From Nitrospira_D sp019636945 (lineage in GTDB: Bacteria; Nitrospirota; Nitrospiria; Nitrospirales; Nitrospiraceae), in NCBI RefSeq assembly GCF_047338595.1, contig NZ_JBLFBO010000014.1:1-64000 (forward strand): DNA of 64,000 nucleotides, in the 5' to 3' direction. The position numbers were made by a program, and so were the translations under genes. The notes below the pieces were generated by a model that was given only the letters and a program-made list of their open reading frames with translations, had not been told where the DNA came from and made no database searches. Shown one piece after another: positions 23,946 through 33,327 of the stretch (position 1 is its first letter; every line of letters begins with the position of its first letter).

Positions 23946-24845
23946 TCAGCAGAGCAACTCGCGTCGGGCGGTGCGGACAAGCGCAAGGACAGCCGGGTGC
24001 TTCAGTCGCCGTTCAACGGTGATCGCGTAGAAATGCTGGATGAGCCCGTCCAGTCGTCCAACCACCTGCACCTGATATTGGCGACAGATCTCCTTTTCGA
24101 TCACCGTGGCGCCGGGGAAGATCCCATGGCCGTCCTGACCGAAGGCTTTGAGCGTCGCACTGTCGTCGAACTCGCCGACCACGATGGGATGCATGCCATG
24201 GTTCACCATCCACTGGTCCATCAAACGACGAAGCACGGCGCTCGATGTGGGGAGGAGAAGCGGCGCGTTGCGGAGTGACTCGGGAAAGTCTCGGCGATAC
24301 TGGGCGGCCAGCTTTGCCGTGGCGAATAGGGTCACGCCCGATTCACCCAACGGATGGTTGTACGCATGCTCCTTCACCCCTGGTGGAGCCGGCGTATCGG
24401 CGATCACCAAATCCGACCGATGGGCGGCCAGATCGGTCAGAAGCTGGCGCAGTTTATCCTCCTGGCAGATCAAGCGTGTCGGCTTATAGAGCTTGAGGGC
24501 GGATTTGAGCAGTTGGGTGGCGAGCGGTTTGGGAACGGCGTCGGCGATGCCCACGACCAGACGCGTCGGCTGTCCGTTTCCCTGCCCCCGCACGGTATTC
24601 ATCAGCTCTTGCCCGGTTGCGAAGATGTCTTCCGCGTACTTGAACACGAGCTGGCCCATTTCCGTCAGCACCAAACGCCGGCCCGTTCGAATGAACAGCT
24701 TTTCGCCCAAGGTATTTTCCAACAGGTGGATCTGCCCGCTGACGGTGGGTTGAGCGAGACGGAGCTCTTCGCAGGCTTTCGTTACGGTCCCGTGTTTGGC
24801 GACGGACCAGAAATAGAGGAGATGATGATAGTTCAGCCAATCCAT
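23946..24845 (-). CDS. nhaR: LysR-type regulator, NhaR-like
   Basis: A 299-residue LysR-family regulator. The N-terminal winged HTH reads NYHHLLYFWSVAKHGTVTKA then LRLAQPTVSGQI, a wording typical of NhaR, the sodium-responsive activator, and the effector domain shows LICQEDKLRQLLTDL. It is divergent from the TolC/ABC-like/HlyD operon, with a 145-base shared region holding a GATTAATC palindrome (24887-24894). It may regulate that operon, but no antiporter gene is nearby and the inducer is not known here. Low-copy LysR activators typically repress their own gene. Confidence 0.88.
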   Translation of the reverse strand: MDWLNYHHLLYFWSVAKHGTVTKACEELRLAQPTVSGQIHLLENTLGEKLFIRTGRRLVLTEMGQLVFKYAEDIFATGQELMNTVRGQGNGQPTRLVVGIADAVPKPLATQLLKSALKLYKPTRLICQEDKLRQLLTDLAAHRSDLVIADTPAPPGVKEHAYNHPLGESGVTLFATAKLAAQYRRDFPESLRNAPLLLPTSSAVLRRLMDQWMVNHGMHPIVVGEFDDSATLKAFGQDGHGIFPGATVIEKEICRQYQVQVVGRLDGLIQHFYAITVERRLKHPAVLALVRTARRELLC

Positions 24846-24989
24846 ATGGTCCTGAGCCCCCGGAAGGAGGCGGTACTATACCATCGGATTAATCGATACC
24901 ACAAATCTGTTTTATCTATTTTGAAAAAAGAAGGGGAGGTTGCTAGTGTGTGCGCCGTCCGCCGAATGTATACGAGAGGAGCATCCCAC

Positions 24990-26543
24990 ATGGTCGCACT
25001 GGTGTTGGCTCTGGTAGTAATTCTGCCAATGACCGCGATGGCGGAGCCGGTGATCGACTCCCGCACGGTGCAGGCACAGTCGACACGCACCGAACCTCTG
25101 AGCATAGGGGAAGTGCTGGCGCGTATTGAGTTGACTCATCCCCTGCTCCAGGCTACGGGAGCAGAGCGCACGAAGGCCCGGGCAAAAATCCTCAAGGCGC
25201 TCGGGGCCTGGGAGCCGCAGGTCAAAAACTATACACAGTTCGAGCGCTATACTACCTGGAACCTTACGACGGCATTCGACATTCCAAGTCAGCATACGAT
25301 TGGATATGCCGACAGCACGGTTGAGGTCGGGCATCCTTGGGGCTTCAGGGTCGCCGGTGGACTTCGCAGCGGCTTCGGGGATCAGGAAAGTATGAACCGT
25401 ATTGCACTGCCCCCTGATCTGCGCGCGACCTATCATAAGCAACACTTCTACTATGGTGGGACCATCCATTTCCTGCGAGACTTCATGGTCAACGAAGAGA
25501 GCGCCGAATTTCAACGGGCCGAGCTCGCGGGCCCGCAAGCAGAGATCAAGGTGGCGCAGAAACGGCAAGACCTTTACTTGGCTGGAGCCGTGCAGTACTG
25601 GGATTGGCAGGTCGCCGTTAAGCAAGCGGACGTCGTGAAGCGTGCACAAGCTGTGGCTGAAGAGCGCTTAGTTCAGATCGAAGGGTTGGCGAAGAATGGG
25701 AAGGTTGCGCCACTCGATGCCATTGAGGCGAACCAAGAGGTTCAGGTTCGGCGAGAGGCCGCCATCGCCGCGCAACGGAAGGTGGAGTATGAGCAGTACA
25801 AACTGTCCCTGTTTCTCTGGGAGAACGGCGAGCCCGTAACGCCGCGACGGGAATGGGCACCGGAATTCCAGGGGGAAACGCCGCTCCCAACCAATGCAGA
25901 GGTCGCAGGCTATAAAGCAGAGGCGAAAGAAGTGCGGCCGGAAGTGCGGGATCTCTACGTCGAAGCTAAACTCAACAACATCGATATAAAGCTTGCCAAG
26001 AACAAGCTGCTCCCGACGTTGGATCTGGAGGGGGGGCCGACCGGGGGCGCTGCGGACTGGTTGGTGGGACTCGGGTATCGGGTCGGCCTGCACACCGAGA
26101 TGCCGCTGTTCCAACGAGGAGCGCGCGGGAAGGTCATGGCCGCCGAAGTGGCTCAGCAACAATTGGCGTTGAAGCAGCTGTACACCGAACAGCAAGTCAC
26201 CTTTGACGTGGACAACTGGCTCTCGGCCCAAGTGCGTGCCAGAGATCGGGTGACCGCGGCGACTGAAGCGCTGCGGTTGGCGAAGACACTGGAAGAAGGC
26301 GAACGGACCCGATTCAACATGGGCGCGACCAGCGTCCTCTTTGTCAACCTCCGTGAACGCCACGTGGTGGAGCAGGCGTACCACCTGTATCGGGCGCAGG
26401 CCGACTACGCCGTGGCGCGTGGAGGGATGCTGTGGGCTCGTGGGCTGCTGTCCAAGCCCTGGCCCGAAAGCGAGTTGGCTAAGTACGGCAATCCGCTGGC
26501 GGCGGCGGGCATGAACGGCTTCAAACAACCGGGTCGCGATTAA
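24990..26543 (+). CDS. TolC-family outer-membrane protein, copy 1
   Basis: A 517-residue outer-membrane channel protein with a signal peptide (VALVLALVVILPMTAMA). TolC-type repeats of long helices appear in two halves, with KVEYEQYKLSLFLWENGE in the first and RARDRVTAATEALRLAKTLEEGERTRFNMG in the second. It ends in KQPGRD. The ATG at 24990 follows AGAGGAG; a long upstream extension overlaps the LysR gene and is rejected. It is the first of three tandem paralogues ahead of an ABC-like and a HlyD-type gene, indicating a tripartite export system. Confidence 0.9.
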   Translation: MVALVLALVVILPMTAMAEPVIDSRTVQAQSTRTEPLSIGEVLARIELTHPLLQATGAERTKARAKILKALGAWEPQVKNYTQFERYTTWNLTTAFDIPSQHTIGYADSTVEVGHPWGFRVAGGLRSGFGDQESMNRIALPPDLRATYHKQHFYYGGTIHFLRDFMVNEESAEFQRAELAGPQAEIKVAQKRQDLYLAGAVQYWDWQVAVKQADVVKRAQAVAEERLVQIEGLAKNGKVAPLDAIEANQEVQVRREAAIAAQRKVEYEQYKLSLFLWENGEPVTPRREWAPEFQGETPLPTNAEVAGYKAEAKEVRPEVRDLYVEAKLNNIDIKLAKNKLLPTLDLEGGPTGGAADWLVGLGYRVGLHTEMPLFQRGARGKVMAAEVAQQQLALKQLYTEQQVTFDVDNWLSAQVRARDRVTAATEALRLAKTLEEGERTRFNMGATSVLFVNLRERHVVEQAYHLYRAQADYAVARGGMLWARGLLSKPWPESELAKYGNPLAAAGMNGFKQPGRD

Positions 26544-26566
26544 TCCGGCACAAGGAGCATTTGTCG

Positions 26567-28114
26567 ATGACCGCTCTCTTACTCGTGATTCTGATCTTGC
26601 TTCCCGTGACGACCCTGGCGGCGCCGGTGCACGATTCCAGCGCGTTGAAGGCGCAGTCCGTCCGCACCGAGCTTCTGACCATCAGCGAAGTGCTCGCACG
26701 TATTGAGTTGACCCATCCGCTCCTTCGGGCGACCGGCGTTGAACGGATGCAGGCCCGGGCGAAAATCCTCAAGGCGCTCGGGGCCTGGGAACCAAAGTTT
26801 CAGAACCGGACCGAGGTCGATCGCTATCAGACGTGGAACTTTCTGGCTTTCATCAATACGACGACGGGGGGCTATAACGACAGCACGATCGAGATGGGAC
26901 ATCCCTGGGGCTTCAGGCTCAATGGCGGGATCCGCAACGGGTTTGGGGATCGCATCAACCAAGGCGCCCATGCGTACATCCCGAATGATGGACTGCTCTT
27001 CTGGCATAACCAACAAATGCTTGTCGGAGGGGAGGGCCACCTGCTGCGTGGATTCATGATGAACGAAGAGTACGCCGACTTCCAGAAGGCCGAACTCGCT
27101 GGGCCGCAGGCGGAGATCGCGGTGGCGCAGAAGCGGCAAGACCTCTACCTCGCCGGGGCCGTACAGTACTGGGATTGGCAGGTGGCCGTTAAGCAAGCGG
27201 ATATCGTGAAGCGCACCCTGGCTGTGGCCGAAGAACGGTTCACGCAGATCGAGGGGCAGGCGAAGAGGGGGTTGTCCTCGCCGCTCGATGTCATTGAGGC
27301 CAACAAAGAGGTTCAGGTTCGGCGAGAGGCCGCCATCGCCGCGCAACGGAAGGTGGAGTATGAGCAGTACAAGCTGTCTCTCTTTCTCTGGGAGAACGGC
27401 GAGCCCGTGACTCCCCGGGCCGAATGGGCTCCGGAATTTCAGGGCGAAACACCGCTTCCGACCAACGAGGAGATTGCAGCCTATAAGGTGGAAGCCAAGG
27501 AAGTGCGTCCGGAAGTGCGGGACCTCTACATCGAAGCCAAGAAGAATAATATCGATATTAAGCTTGCCAAAAACTACCTGCTCCCGAAGTTTGATTTTAA
27601 GGGGGGGCAAATGGAGGCCAGCGCGGACTGGAATGTAGGGGTCGGGTATCGGGTCGAATCGTGGTTTGCGGTGCCGATTTTCCAGCGGGAAGGGCGGGGG
27701 AAGGTCCTGTACGCGGAGGCGGACCAGCAGCAATTGGCCTTCAAGCAGCTGTACACCGAGCAGCAAGTCAGCATCGACGTGGATAACTGGCTCTCGGCCC
27801 AAGTGCGCGCCAGAGACCGGGTGAAGGCGGCGACTGAGGCCTTACGATTAGCCAAGACGTTGGAGGAGGGCGAGCGGACCAGGTTCAATATGGGTGCAAG
27901 CACGGTCCTCTTTGTGAACCTCCGTGAGCGCAACGTCGTTCAACATGCGTACCAGCTCTATCGGGCGCAGGCCGACTACGCCGTGGCGCGTGGAGGCATG
28001 TTGTGGGCGAGGGGAGCCTTGTCGAAGCCTTGGCCTGAAAACGAGTTGGCCAAGTACGGGAACCCGTTGACGGCGGCGGGTATGAACGGCTTTAAGCAAC
28101 CGGGCCGCGATTAA
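26567..28114 (+). CDS. TolC-family outer-membrane protein, copy 2
   Basis: A 515-residue paralogue of the preceding protein, with signal peptide (LLLVILILLPVTTLA) and the same helix-rich halves. The central stretch REAAIAAQRKVEYEQYK and the C-terminal block NWLSAQVRARDRV are the same in all three copies, also at near-identical DNA level, while the segments after the first 90 residues differ. That pattern suggests duplication with gene conversion, and divergence in the exposed part. The ATG at 26567 lies 9 bases after AAGGAG. It also ends in KQPGRD. Confidence 0.9.
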   Translation: MTALLLVILILLPVTTLAAPVHDSSALKAQSVRTELLTISEVLARIELTHPLLRATGVERMQARAKILKALGAWEPKFQNRTEVDRYQTWNFLAFINTTTGGYNDSTIEMGHPWGFRLNGGIRNGFGDRINQGAHAYIPNDGLLFWHNQQMLVGGEGHLLRGFMMNEEYADFQKAELAGPQAEIAVAQKRQDLYLAGAVQYWDWQVAVKQADIVKRTLAVAEERFTQIEGQAKRGLSSPLDVIEANKEVQVRREAAIAAQRKVEYEQYKLSLFLWENGEPVTPRAEWAPEFQGETPLPTNEEIAAYKVEAKEVRPEVRDLYIEAKKNNIDIKLAKNYLLPKFDFKGGQMEASADWNVGVGYRVESWFAVPIFQREGRGKVLYAEADQQQLAFKQLYTEQQVSIDVDNWLSAQVRARDRVKAATEALRLAKTLEEGERTRFNMGASTVLFVNLRERNVVQHAYQLYRAQADYAVARGGMLWARGALSKPWPENELAKYGNPLTAAGMNGFKQPGRD

Positions 28115-28139
28115 TTCCGCAACAAAGGAGCATCCTTCC

Positions 28140-29738
28140 TTGATCTTTCTCTTGTTGTTCTCGTTGATGATGGTACCGGCGATCGCACTGGGGGAGCCGG
28201 TGCTCGACTCGAGTGTCATGCAGGCTCAGTCAACTCGCACCGCTCCCCTGACTATTGAAGAGGTATTGGCCAGGATTGAGTTGACCCATCCGCTGCTCCG
28301 GGCGACCGGACTGGAGCGGGCGCAGGCTCGGGCGAAAGTCTTAAAAGCGTTGGGTGCCTGGGAGCCGAAATTTAAGAACGAAGTCGAGTACGACCGGTAT
28401 CAAACCTACAATCTGACGAACGCAACCGGCCTGAACACCTTAAATGCCGGCTATGTCGATACTATGCTCAAGATCGGCCACCCCTGGGGCTTGGAGCTCT
28501 TCGGCGGTATCCGTAACGTTTTCGGGGATCGTGCGACGCTCATGGGGAACAGAGCCTACCCTATTATCGATGAGCGTAACGTACAGAGTCCTGCGATTGC
28601 GGTCCCTCAAGACTTTCAGCTGTTCTATCCGCAGCAAATGGGTATAGTCGGTGGAAGAATTAATCTCCTGCGGGGGTTCATGATTAATGAAGAGTATGCC
28701 GAGCTTCAGCAGGCAGAACTCGCTGGCCCACAAGCGGAGGTGAAGGTGGCTCAGAAACGGCAGGATCTCTATCTTGCCGGGGCGGTTCAATACTGGGATT
28801 GGCAGGTTGTGGTCAAGCAAGCTGATGTGGTCAAGCGTGCGCTGGCTATTGCGGAGGAACGCTATCGTATGGTGGAGGGCCGAGCCAAGGCCGGCGCGGT
28901 CGCTCCGATCGACGTGGTCGAAGCTCGAGAAGAAGTTCAGCGGCGTCGTGAGGCTGCCATTGCCGCGCAACGGAAGGTGGAGTATGAGCAATATAAACTC
29001 GCGCTCTTTCTCTGGGAGAACGGCGAGCCGGTGACGCCTCGTCCGGAATGGGCTCCGGAATTTCAGGGGGAAACACCATTGCCGACCGAAGACGATGTGG
29101 CGGCTTTTAAGGTCGAAGCCACGGAGGATCGTCCGGAAGTGCGCGATCTCTACATAGAAGCCAGATTGAACAATATCGAAATTAAACTGGCGAAGAATAG
29201 TCTGCTTCCAAAGCTCACAGTTGAAGGTGGTCCGGCAATCGGCGCGATCTATTGGGTGGGTGGAATCGGCTACCGAATGGCTGCTCTCTTCAGCATGCCG
29301 CTGTTCAATCGAGCTGCCCGGGGGAAGGTCCTTCACGCAGAAGCCGAGCAGACGCGGTTGGCGTATAAGCAAGTCTACACTGAGCGGCAAGTCCAGATTG
29401 AGGTGGACAACTGGCTCTCGGCTCAGGTGCGGGCCAGGGACCGAGTGAAGGCTGCGACGGAGGCACTGCGATTGGCCAAGACCTTAGAAGAAGGAGAACG
29501 GGCTCGGTTTAATATGGGAGCCACGAGCGTCCTCTTCGTCAACCTCCGAGAGCGCGCGGTGGTTGAAGCGGCCTATGAGCTCTACCGTGCCCAAGCCGAC
29601 TATGCGGTGGCTCGTGGAGGGATGCTCTGGGCGAGAGGGGCATTATCCAAGCCGTTGGCCGACAGCGTGCTTGCCAAATACGGTGATCGGGTCAGTTCTG
29701 CAGGTGCGTCGGGGAGAAAGGTTCCAGGACGCGATTAA
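28140..29738 (+). CDS. TolC-family outer-membrane protein, copy 3
   Basis: A 532-residue paralogue of the two preceding proteins, with a signal peptide (FLLLFSLMMVPAIALG). It has an insertion of about 15 residues in the variable region (around AYPIIDERNVQSPAIAVPQD). The start appears to be TTG at 28140, 9 bases after AAAGGAG. The conserved blocks (EYEQYKLALFLWENGEPVTP, WLSAQVRARDRVKAATEALR) are kept and it ends in KVPGRD. A gap of about 140 bases separates it from the ABC-like gene. Confidence 0.9.
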   Translation: MIFLLLFSLMMVPAIALGEPVLDSSVMQAQSTRTAPLTIEEVLARIELTHPLLRATGLERAQARAKVLKALGAWEPKFKNEVEYDRYQTYNLTNATGLNTLNAGYVDTMLKIGHPWGLELFGGIRNVFGDRATLMGNRAYPIIDERNVQSPAIAVPQDFQLFYPQQMGIVGGRINLLRGFMINEEYAELQQAELAGPQAEVKVAQKRQDLYLAGAVQYWDWQVVVKQADVVKRALAIAEERYRMVEGRAKAGAVAPIDVVEAREEVQRRREAAIAAQRKVEYEQYKLALFLWENGEPVTPRPEWAPEFQGETPLPTEDDVAAFKVEATEDRPEVRDLYIEARLNNIEIKLAKNSLLPKLTVEGGPAIGAIYWVGGIGYRMAALFSMPLFNRAARGKVLHAEAEQTRLAYKQVYTERQVQIEVDNWLSAQVRARDRVKAATEALRLAKTLEEGERARFNMGATSVLFVNLRERAVVEAAYELYRAQADYAVARGGMLWARGALSKPLADSVLAKYGDRVSSAGASGRKVPGRD

Positions 29739-29879
29739 GTGTGCCGCATCTGCTTCGTGGTATCGCGTAGTTCCTTTGGTGGGCTTGGAAGTTGATCGAG
29801 GAATAGATTAAGTTCCGTTTGTATACAACGTTAGCAAGGGGCCAATGATTCACATTCTGACATATTGCTGGGGGTGCTC

Positions 29880-31556
29880 ATGAACGAACCTCAGGGCGTT
29901 AGCAACCAGGGCCTGTTCGAAGCGCTGATGAAACAGTTGTCCGTGGCCGTCCGGGCTGAGAAAAAGATTATGAGTCTGCTTTTCTCCTATGCCCTGGCCG
30001 TCGGCTTCTTCTCGCTGATCATTCCGTTGACCGTGCAGGAATTGGTCAGCACCTTTTCCTACGCGATTCAACCGGTCATGATCTGGACACTGACGGGCAT
30101 CATGTTTTCCGTGTTGCTGTTCGTCGGTCTGTTCAAGACCTTCCACTTTTATGCGGTGGACGTCGTCCAGCGCCGGATCTTTGCACGCGTGGCGGTGGCG
30201 ATGGTCGAGGCGCTGCCCCGTAATCGATTTAAAGGGGCTCGACCGGAAATCGCGAACTACTTTATTGAAACGGTCTTCATGCAGCGGGCGCTTTCCACCC
30301 TGCTCATCGATCTGTTAAACGTCGTGGTGGGTGGAACGGTCGGGATGATCATGCTGGTCGTCTACCACCCCTATTTCCTCATTTATAACCTGATGCTCAT
30401 GGCCGGGTTTGCGATCACGTTTTTCGTGCTCTCCCGTGGGGCCCTGAAAACAACTCTCGCGATGTCTCACGCCAAGTACGACGTCTTCAATTTTATCCAA
30501 GAGGTGTCGCGTAATGCCTTGCAATTAAAGGCGACCGACAGCAAACCGTTTCTTATCCAGAAGACCGACGCACTGGTCAGCCGGTATGTCGAAGCCCGGA
30601 AGGCGCGGTTTGCCGTGCTGGTGCGGCAGTATATCGGGTCCGTGGGAGGGCAAGCCATCGCACAGGCCGGTGCGCTCTCCATCTCAGGCTCGCTCTTGGC
30701 CTCAGGGCAATTGACACTGGGGCAGCTGGTTGCAGTCCAGGCGGTCGTCAGTGCCTTGGTCATCAATTTTGACTCGCTGATCAAGAACATGGGCTACATC
30801 TACTATTTCTTTGCTTCACTCACCCACCTTGATGAGGTGTTCAGTCAGGAGCAGGATTACGTCTCGACCGAATCTACCGTGGCGCTGCCGAAGCATCTCG
30901 GTCAAGGGGTTCGCGTGACCTGTAAGGGGGTGAGTCTGGTTCACAGTGGTGTGGCCGTGTTCGATGGCTTCAATCTGGATGTGGCTCCCGGTGAGAAGCT
31001 CGGGATTTATGCCAAAACAACGGCTGCAAAAACAGCGTTGGCGAGAGTGCTTGGCGGACTTGAAGTGCCGACCGGTGGCGTTGTGCAATATAACGGCGTC
31101 GATCTTCGCTACATCGATCCCAGTGCGATCAATCAGTGCCGCAGTGTCATGATTGACTCGCAGTTGTCCCTGGTCAAGGGCACGATCGAAGAGAACATCG
31201 TGATGGGCCGCTCCTATGTCACCTACGATGACCTGAACTGGGCGCTCCGCTTCACGGAGCTGGAAGAGGATATCGAGGGGCTTCCACGCGGAGTGAAGTC
31301 CGATATCTCCTCACTTGGGGAGTCCTTGTCGCCGACGCATGTGGTGCAGATTCTTCTGGCCCGTGCAATTCTTGGCCGTCCGCAAGTGCTCGTGTTTGAT
31401 GGGTTGATCCACTCCCTTGAGCCGTCATTGCGCGAGCGGATTTTACGACGGCTTTGCTCGAAGGATGAGGCCTGGTCGGTGATCTTTGTGTCGACCGATC
31501 CGAACCTTACGGATCATGCGGATCGTCGTATCATGTTGCATCATACTCATGCGTAA
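29880..31556 (+). CDS. ABC-exporter-like membrane protein with degenerate ATPase
   Basis: A 558-residue protein with the layout of a type I secretion ABC protein: about six membrane segments in residues 30-310, then a nucleotide-binding-like domain (340-558). The ATPase motifs are all eroded. Walker A reads YAKTTAAKTAL (only K384 and T385 kept), the Q-loop region MIDSQLS, the signature LSPTH instead of LSGGQ, Walker B LVFDGL with Gly508 in place of the catalytic Glu, and no histidine at the switch (VSTDPN). No N-terminal peptidase domain is seen. The adjacent HlyD-type and TolC genes mark it as the inner-membrane part of an export complex, probably not ATP-driven by itself. Confidence 0.85.
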   Translation: MNEPQGVSNQGLFEALMKQLSVAVRAEKKIMSLLFSYALAVGFFSLIIPLTVQELVSTFSYAIQPVMIWTLTGIMFSVLLFVGLFKTFHFYAVDVVQRRIFARVAVAMVEALPRNRFKGARPEIANYFIETVFMQRALSTLLIDLLNVVVGGTVGMIMLVVYHPYFLIYNLMLMAGFAITFFVLSRGALKTTLAMSHAKYDVFNFIQEVSRNALQLKATDSKPFLIQKTDALVSRYVEARKARFAVLVRQYIGSVGGQAIAQAGALSISGSLLASGQLTLGQLVAVQAVVSALVINFDSLIKNMGYIYYFFASLTHLDEVFSQEQDYVSTESTVALPKHLGQGVRVTCKGVSLVHSGVAVFDGFNLDVAPGEKLGIYAKTTAAKTALARVLGGLEVPTGGVVQYNGVDLRYIDPSAINQCRSVMIDSQLSLVKGTIEENIVMGRSYVTYDDLNWALRFTELEEDIEGLPRGVKSDISSLGESLSPTHVVQILLARAILGRPQVLVFDGLIHSLEPSLRERILRRLCSKDEAWSVIFVSTDPNLTDHADRRIMLHHTHA

Positions 31557-31604
31557 GTCGTTGAAACGGCGAATTCATAGCAGTACTTTTATTATGGAGG
31601 CTCC

Positions 31605-33050
31605 ATGGCTAGCCTAGGTCGCGGTCATGATAATAGCGGTGAGCGTGCGCTGGTTCAACGAGGGGTCGGCTTGGAAGCGATCACGATTGAACAAGGTCCG
31701 GCATTGGCCAAGTTGCCATGCTGGCAGGCGGTCCAAATCCCGAAAGGAATGTTCACGGCGTCTCGTGCCATTCTGACGATTCTTCTCTTGTTTCTCATCG
31801 TCCTTGAGTTCGTCCCTTGGACGCAAACGATTCAAGCGTCGGGTAAGGTTTCTGCCTATACCCCCTATGACCGACCTCAGAACATCGAGTCGCGGATCAC
31901 GGGACGGGTGAAGTCGTGGCATATTTATGAAGGTGTCAAGGTTAAGAAGGGCGAACTGGTCGGCGAACTAGAGGATTACGATCCGACCTTTATGGCGCCG
32001 GAGATCCTTCCTCTCTTCGAACAGAGGAAAGACGCCTTGGAGAAAACCAGGCAGGCGGCATTGGCCAGGGCAGATCAACTGAACCGACGAATCGGTGAAA
32101 TGAAGAAACTGGTCCAGGCAGCTGTCCCTTCAGCCGAGGCGCGGGTTGTTGAGGCTGACAATAAAGTCCGTGAAGCTCAGCAGAAGGTTGAGCAGTACAA
32201 GATCGACGTGCATACAGCTCAACTCAACGTCGACCGTCACCGGCAACTGGTCCGGGAAGGATTGGTTTCCCAACGTGAACTTGAGTTGACGATCCAGACC
32301 GAGATCGGGACCAAGGCAGGCTTACAGGCTGCACAAGCGAGTTTGCAGGCTGCAGAGCAGGCCAGGTCATCGCTGAGCTTCGGTCGTGATCAAGTTTCGG
32401 CTGATGTGAATCAGAAGTTGATGGACGCGATTGCATCGCGTGATTCCGCCGTTGCTGAAGCTGCGAAGGCCACGGAGTCCTTGGCGGACATTTCCTACCG
32501 GCAACAGGGGGTCCAGCAACGTATTGAAGCGGCAAAACTGTATGCGCCGATGGACGGCACCGTCGTCAAGATGGCTAAAGTCGGAATCAATGAGACGGTG
32601 AAACAGGGAGAGAATCTCGTCACTATTTCTCCTCTTGCTTCAGATCCAGCCATTGAGATGACTGCTGAGGGATTGGACTCTCCACTTCTGAAGCCTGGGC
32701 GCAAGGTGCGGATCCTCTTCTTCGGAGTTCCCGCTATTCCTTTGCCGGCTTGGCCTGGCTTAATGGCAGGTACCCGTGGAGGTATCATCAAGGTGGTTGA
32801 CCAGATCGATGACGGGAAGGGCAACTATCGTTTCTGGGTGGTTCCGGATCCTGAAGATCCTCAACCATGGCCTGAGCAAGCTCAGGTGAGACAGGGAACC
32901 AAGGTGCTGGGTTGGGTGATTATGAATCGTGTGCCGCTCTGGTACGAATTGTGGCGGCGATTCAACTTCTTCCCGCCTGACTATCTGCAGCGTGAACCGA
33001 GTCTGTTTGAAATGTTCGCGCCGAAGGTAGCAGCGCCTGCCTCGAAGTAA
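31605..33050 (+). CDS. HlyD-family membrane-fusion (adaptor) protein
   Basis: A 481-residue periplasmic adaptor. One membrane segment lies at about residues 52-72 (ILTILLLFLIVLEFV) after a cytoplasmic N-terminus. The lipoyl halves are IESRITGRVKSWHIYEGVKVKKGELVGEL and YAPMDGTVVKMAKVGINETVKQGE, around a long coiled-coil hairpin (about 140-300). The C-terminal part is a beta domain. It would bridge the inner-membrane ABC-like protein and a TolC channel. The ATG at 31605 has GGAGG upstream. A strong terminator follows at 33085, so it ends the operon. Confidence 0.92.
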   Translation: MASLGRGHDNSGERALVQRGVGLEAITIEQGPALAKLPCWQAVQIPKGMFTASRAILTILLLFLIVLEFVPWTQTIQASGKVSAYTPYDRPQNIESRITGRVKSWHIYEGVKVKKGELVGELEDYDPTFMAPEILPLFEQRKDALEKTRQAALARADQLNRRIGEMKKLVQAAVPSAEARVVEADNKVREAQQKVEQYKIDVHTAQLNVDRHRQLVREGLVSQRELELTIQTEIGTKAGLQAAQASLQAAEQARSSLSFGRDQVSADVNQKLMDAIASRDSAVAEAAKATESLADISYRQQGVQQRIEAAKLYAPMDGTVVKMAKVGINETVKQGENLVTISPLASDPAIEMTAEGLDSPLLKPGRKVRILFFGVPAIPLPAWPGLMAGTRGGIIKVVDQIDDGKGNYRFWVVPDPEDPQPWPEQAQVRQGTKVLGWVIMNRVPLWYELWRRFNFFPPDYLQREPSLFEMFAPKVAAPASK

Positions 33051-33084
33051 GTGAATGGCGCTGCAGCGCCACGATCTGTCGAAC

Positions 33085-33118
33085 AAAATGGCCCAGGGGA
33101 ACTCCCCTGGGCCATTTT
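33085..33118 (+). terminator. Terminator of the TolC/ABC-like/HlyD operon
   Basis: A perfect 15-bp inverted repeat, AAAATGGCCCAGGGG and its complement, around the loop AACT, with the closing arm ending in TTTTATTT. It is symmetrical and may work in both directions. It lies 35 bases after the HlyD stop. The rest of 33119-33327 holds no gene. Confidence 0.9.
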
Positions 33119-33327
33119 ATTTCAGCTCCCAGCCAGAATAGAACCAACCCTAGTGCCATAATATTCGTGAATGCCCATGTGATGTCATTGCCAGTTCCCT
33201 AGAGCCAAGAGATTCCTAACGGCTGACGTGGGTGGATTGTCTTGACCCGGTTCGGCGGACTCGCTATGGTGCCGCCATCACAGGCTGGCAACTGTGTCGG
33301 GTATGTCTAATCAAAGGAGGCGGAGGG

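Noticed and set aside
24354..24989. N-terminal extension of the first TolC gene
   Set aside because: It overlaps the LysR gene on the other strand and precedes the clear ribosome binding site and signal peptide at 24990.
26579..27802. 407-residue open frame antisense to TolC copy 2 (similar frames behind copies 1 and 3)
   Set aside because: The frames are opposite to strongly conserved TolC blocks and repeat because the genes repeat. They have no signal or motif of their own.
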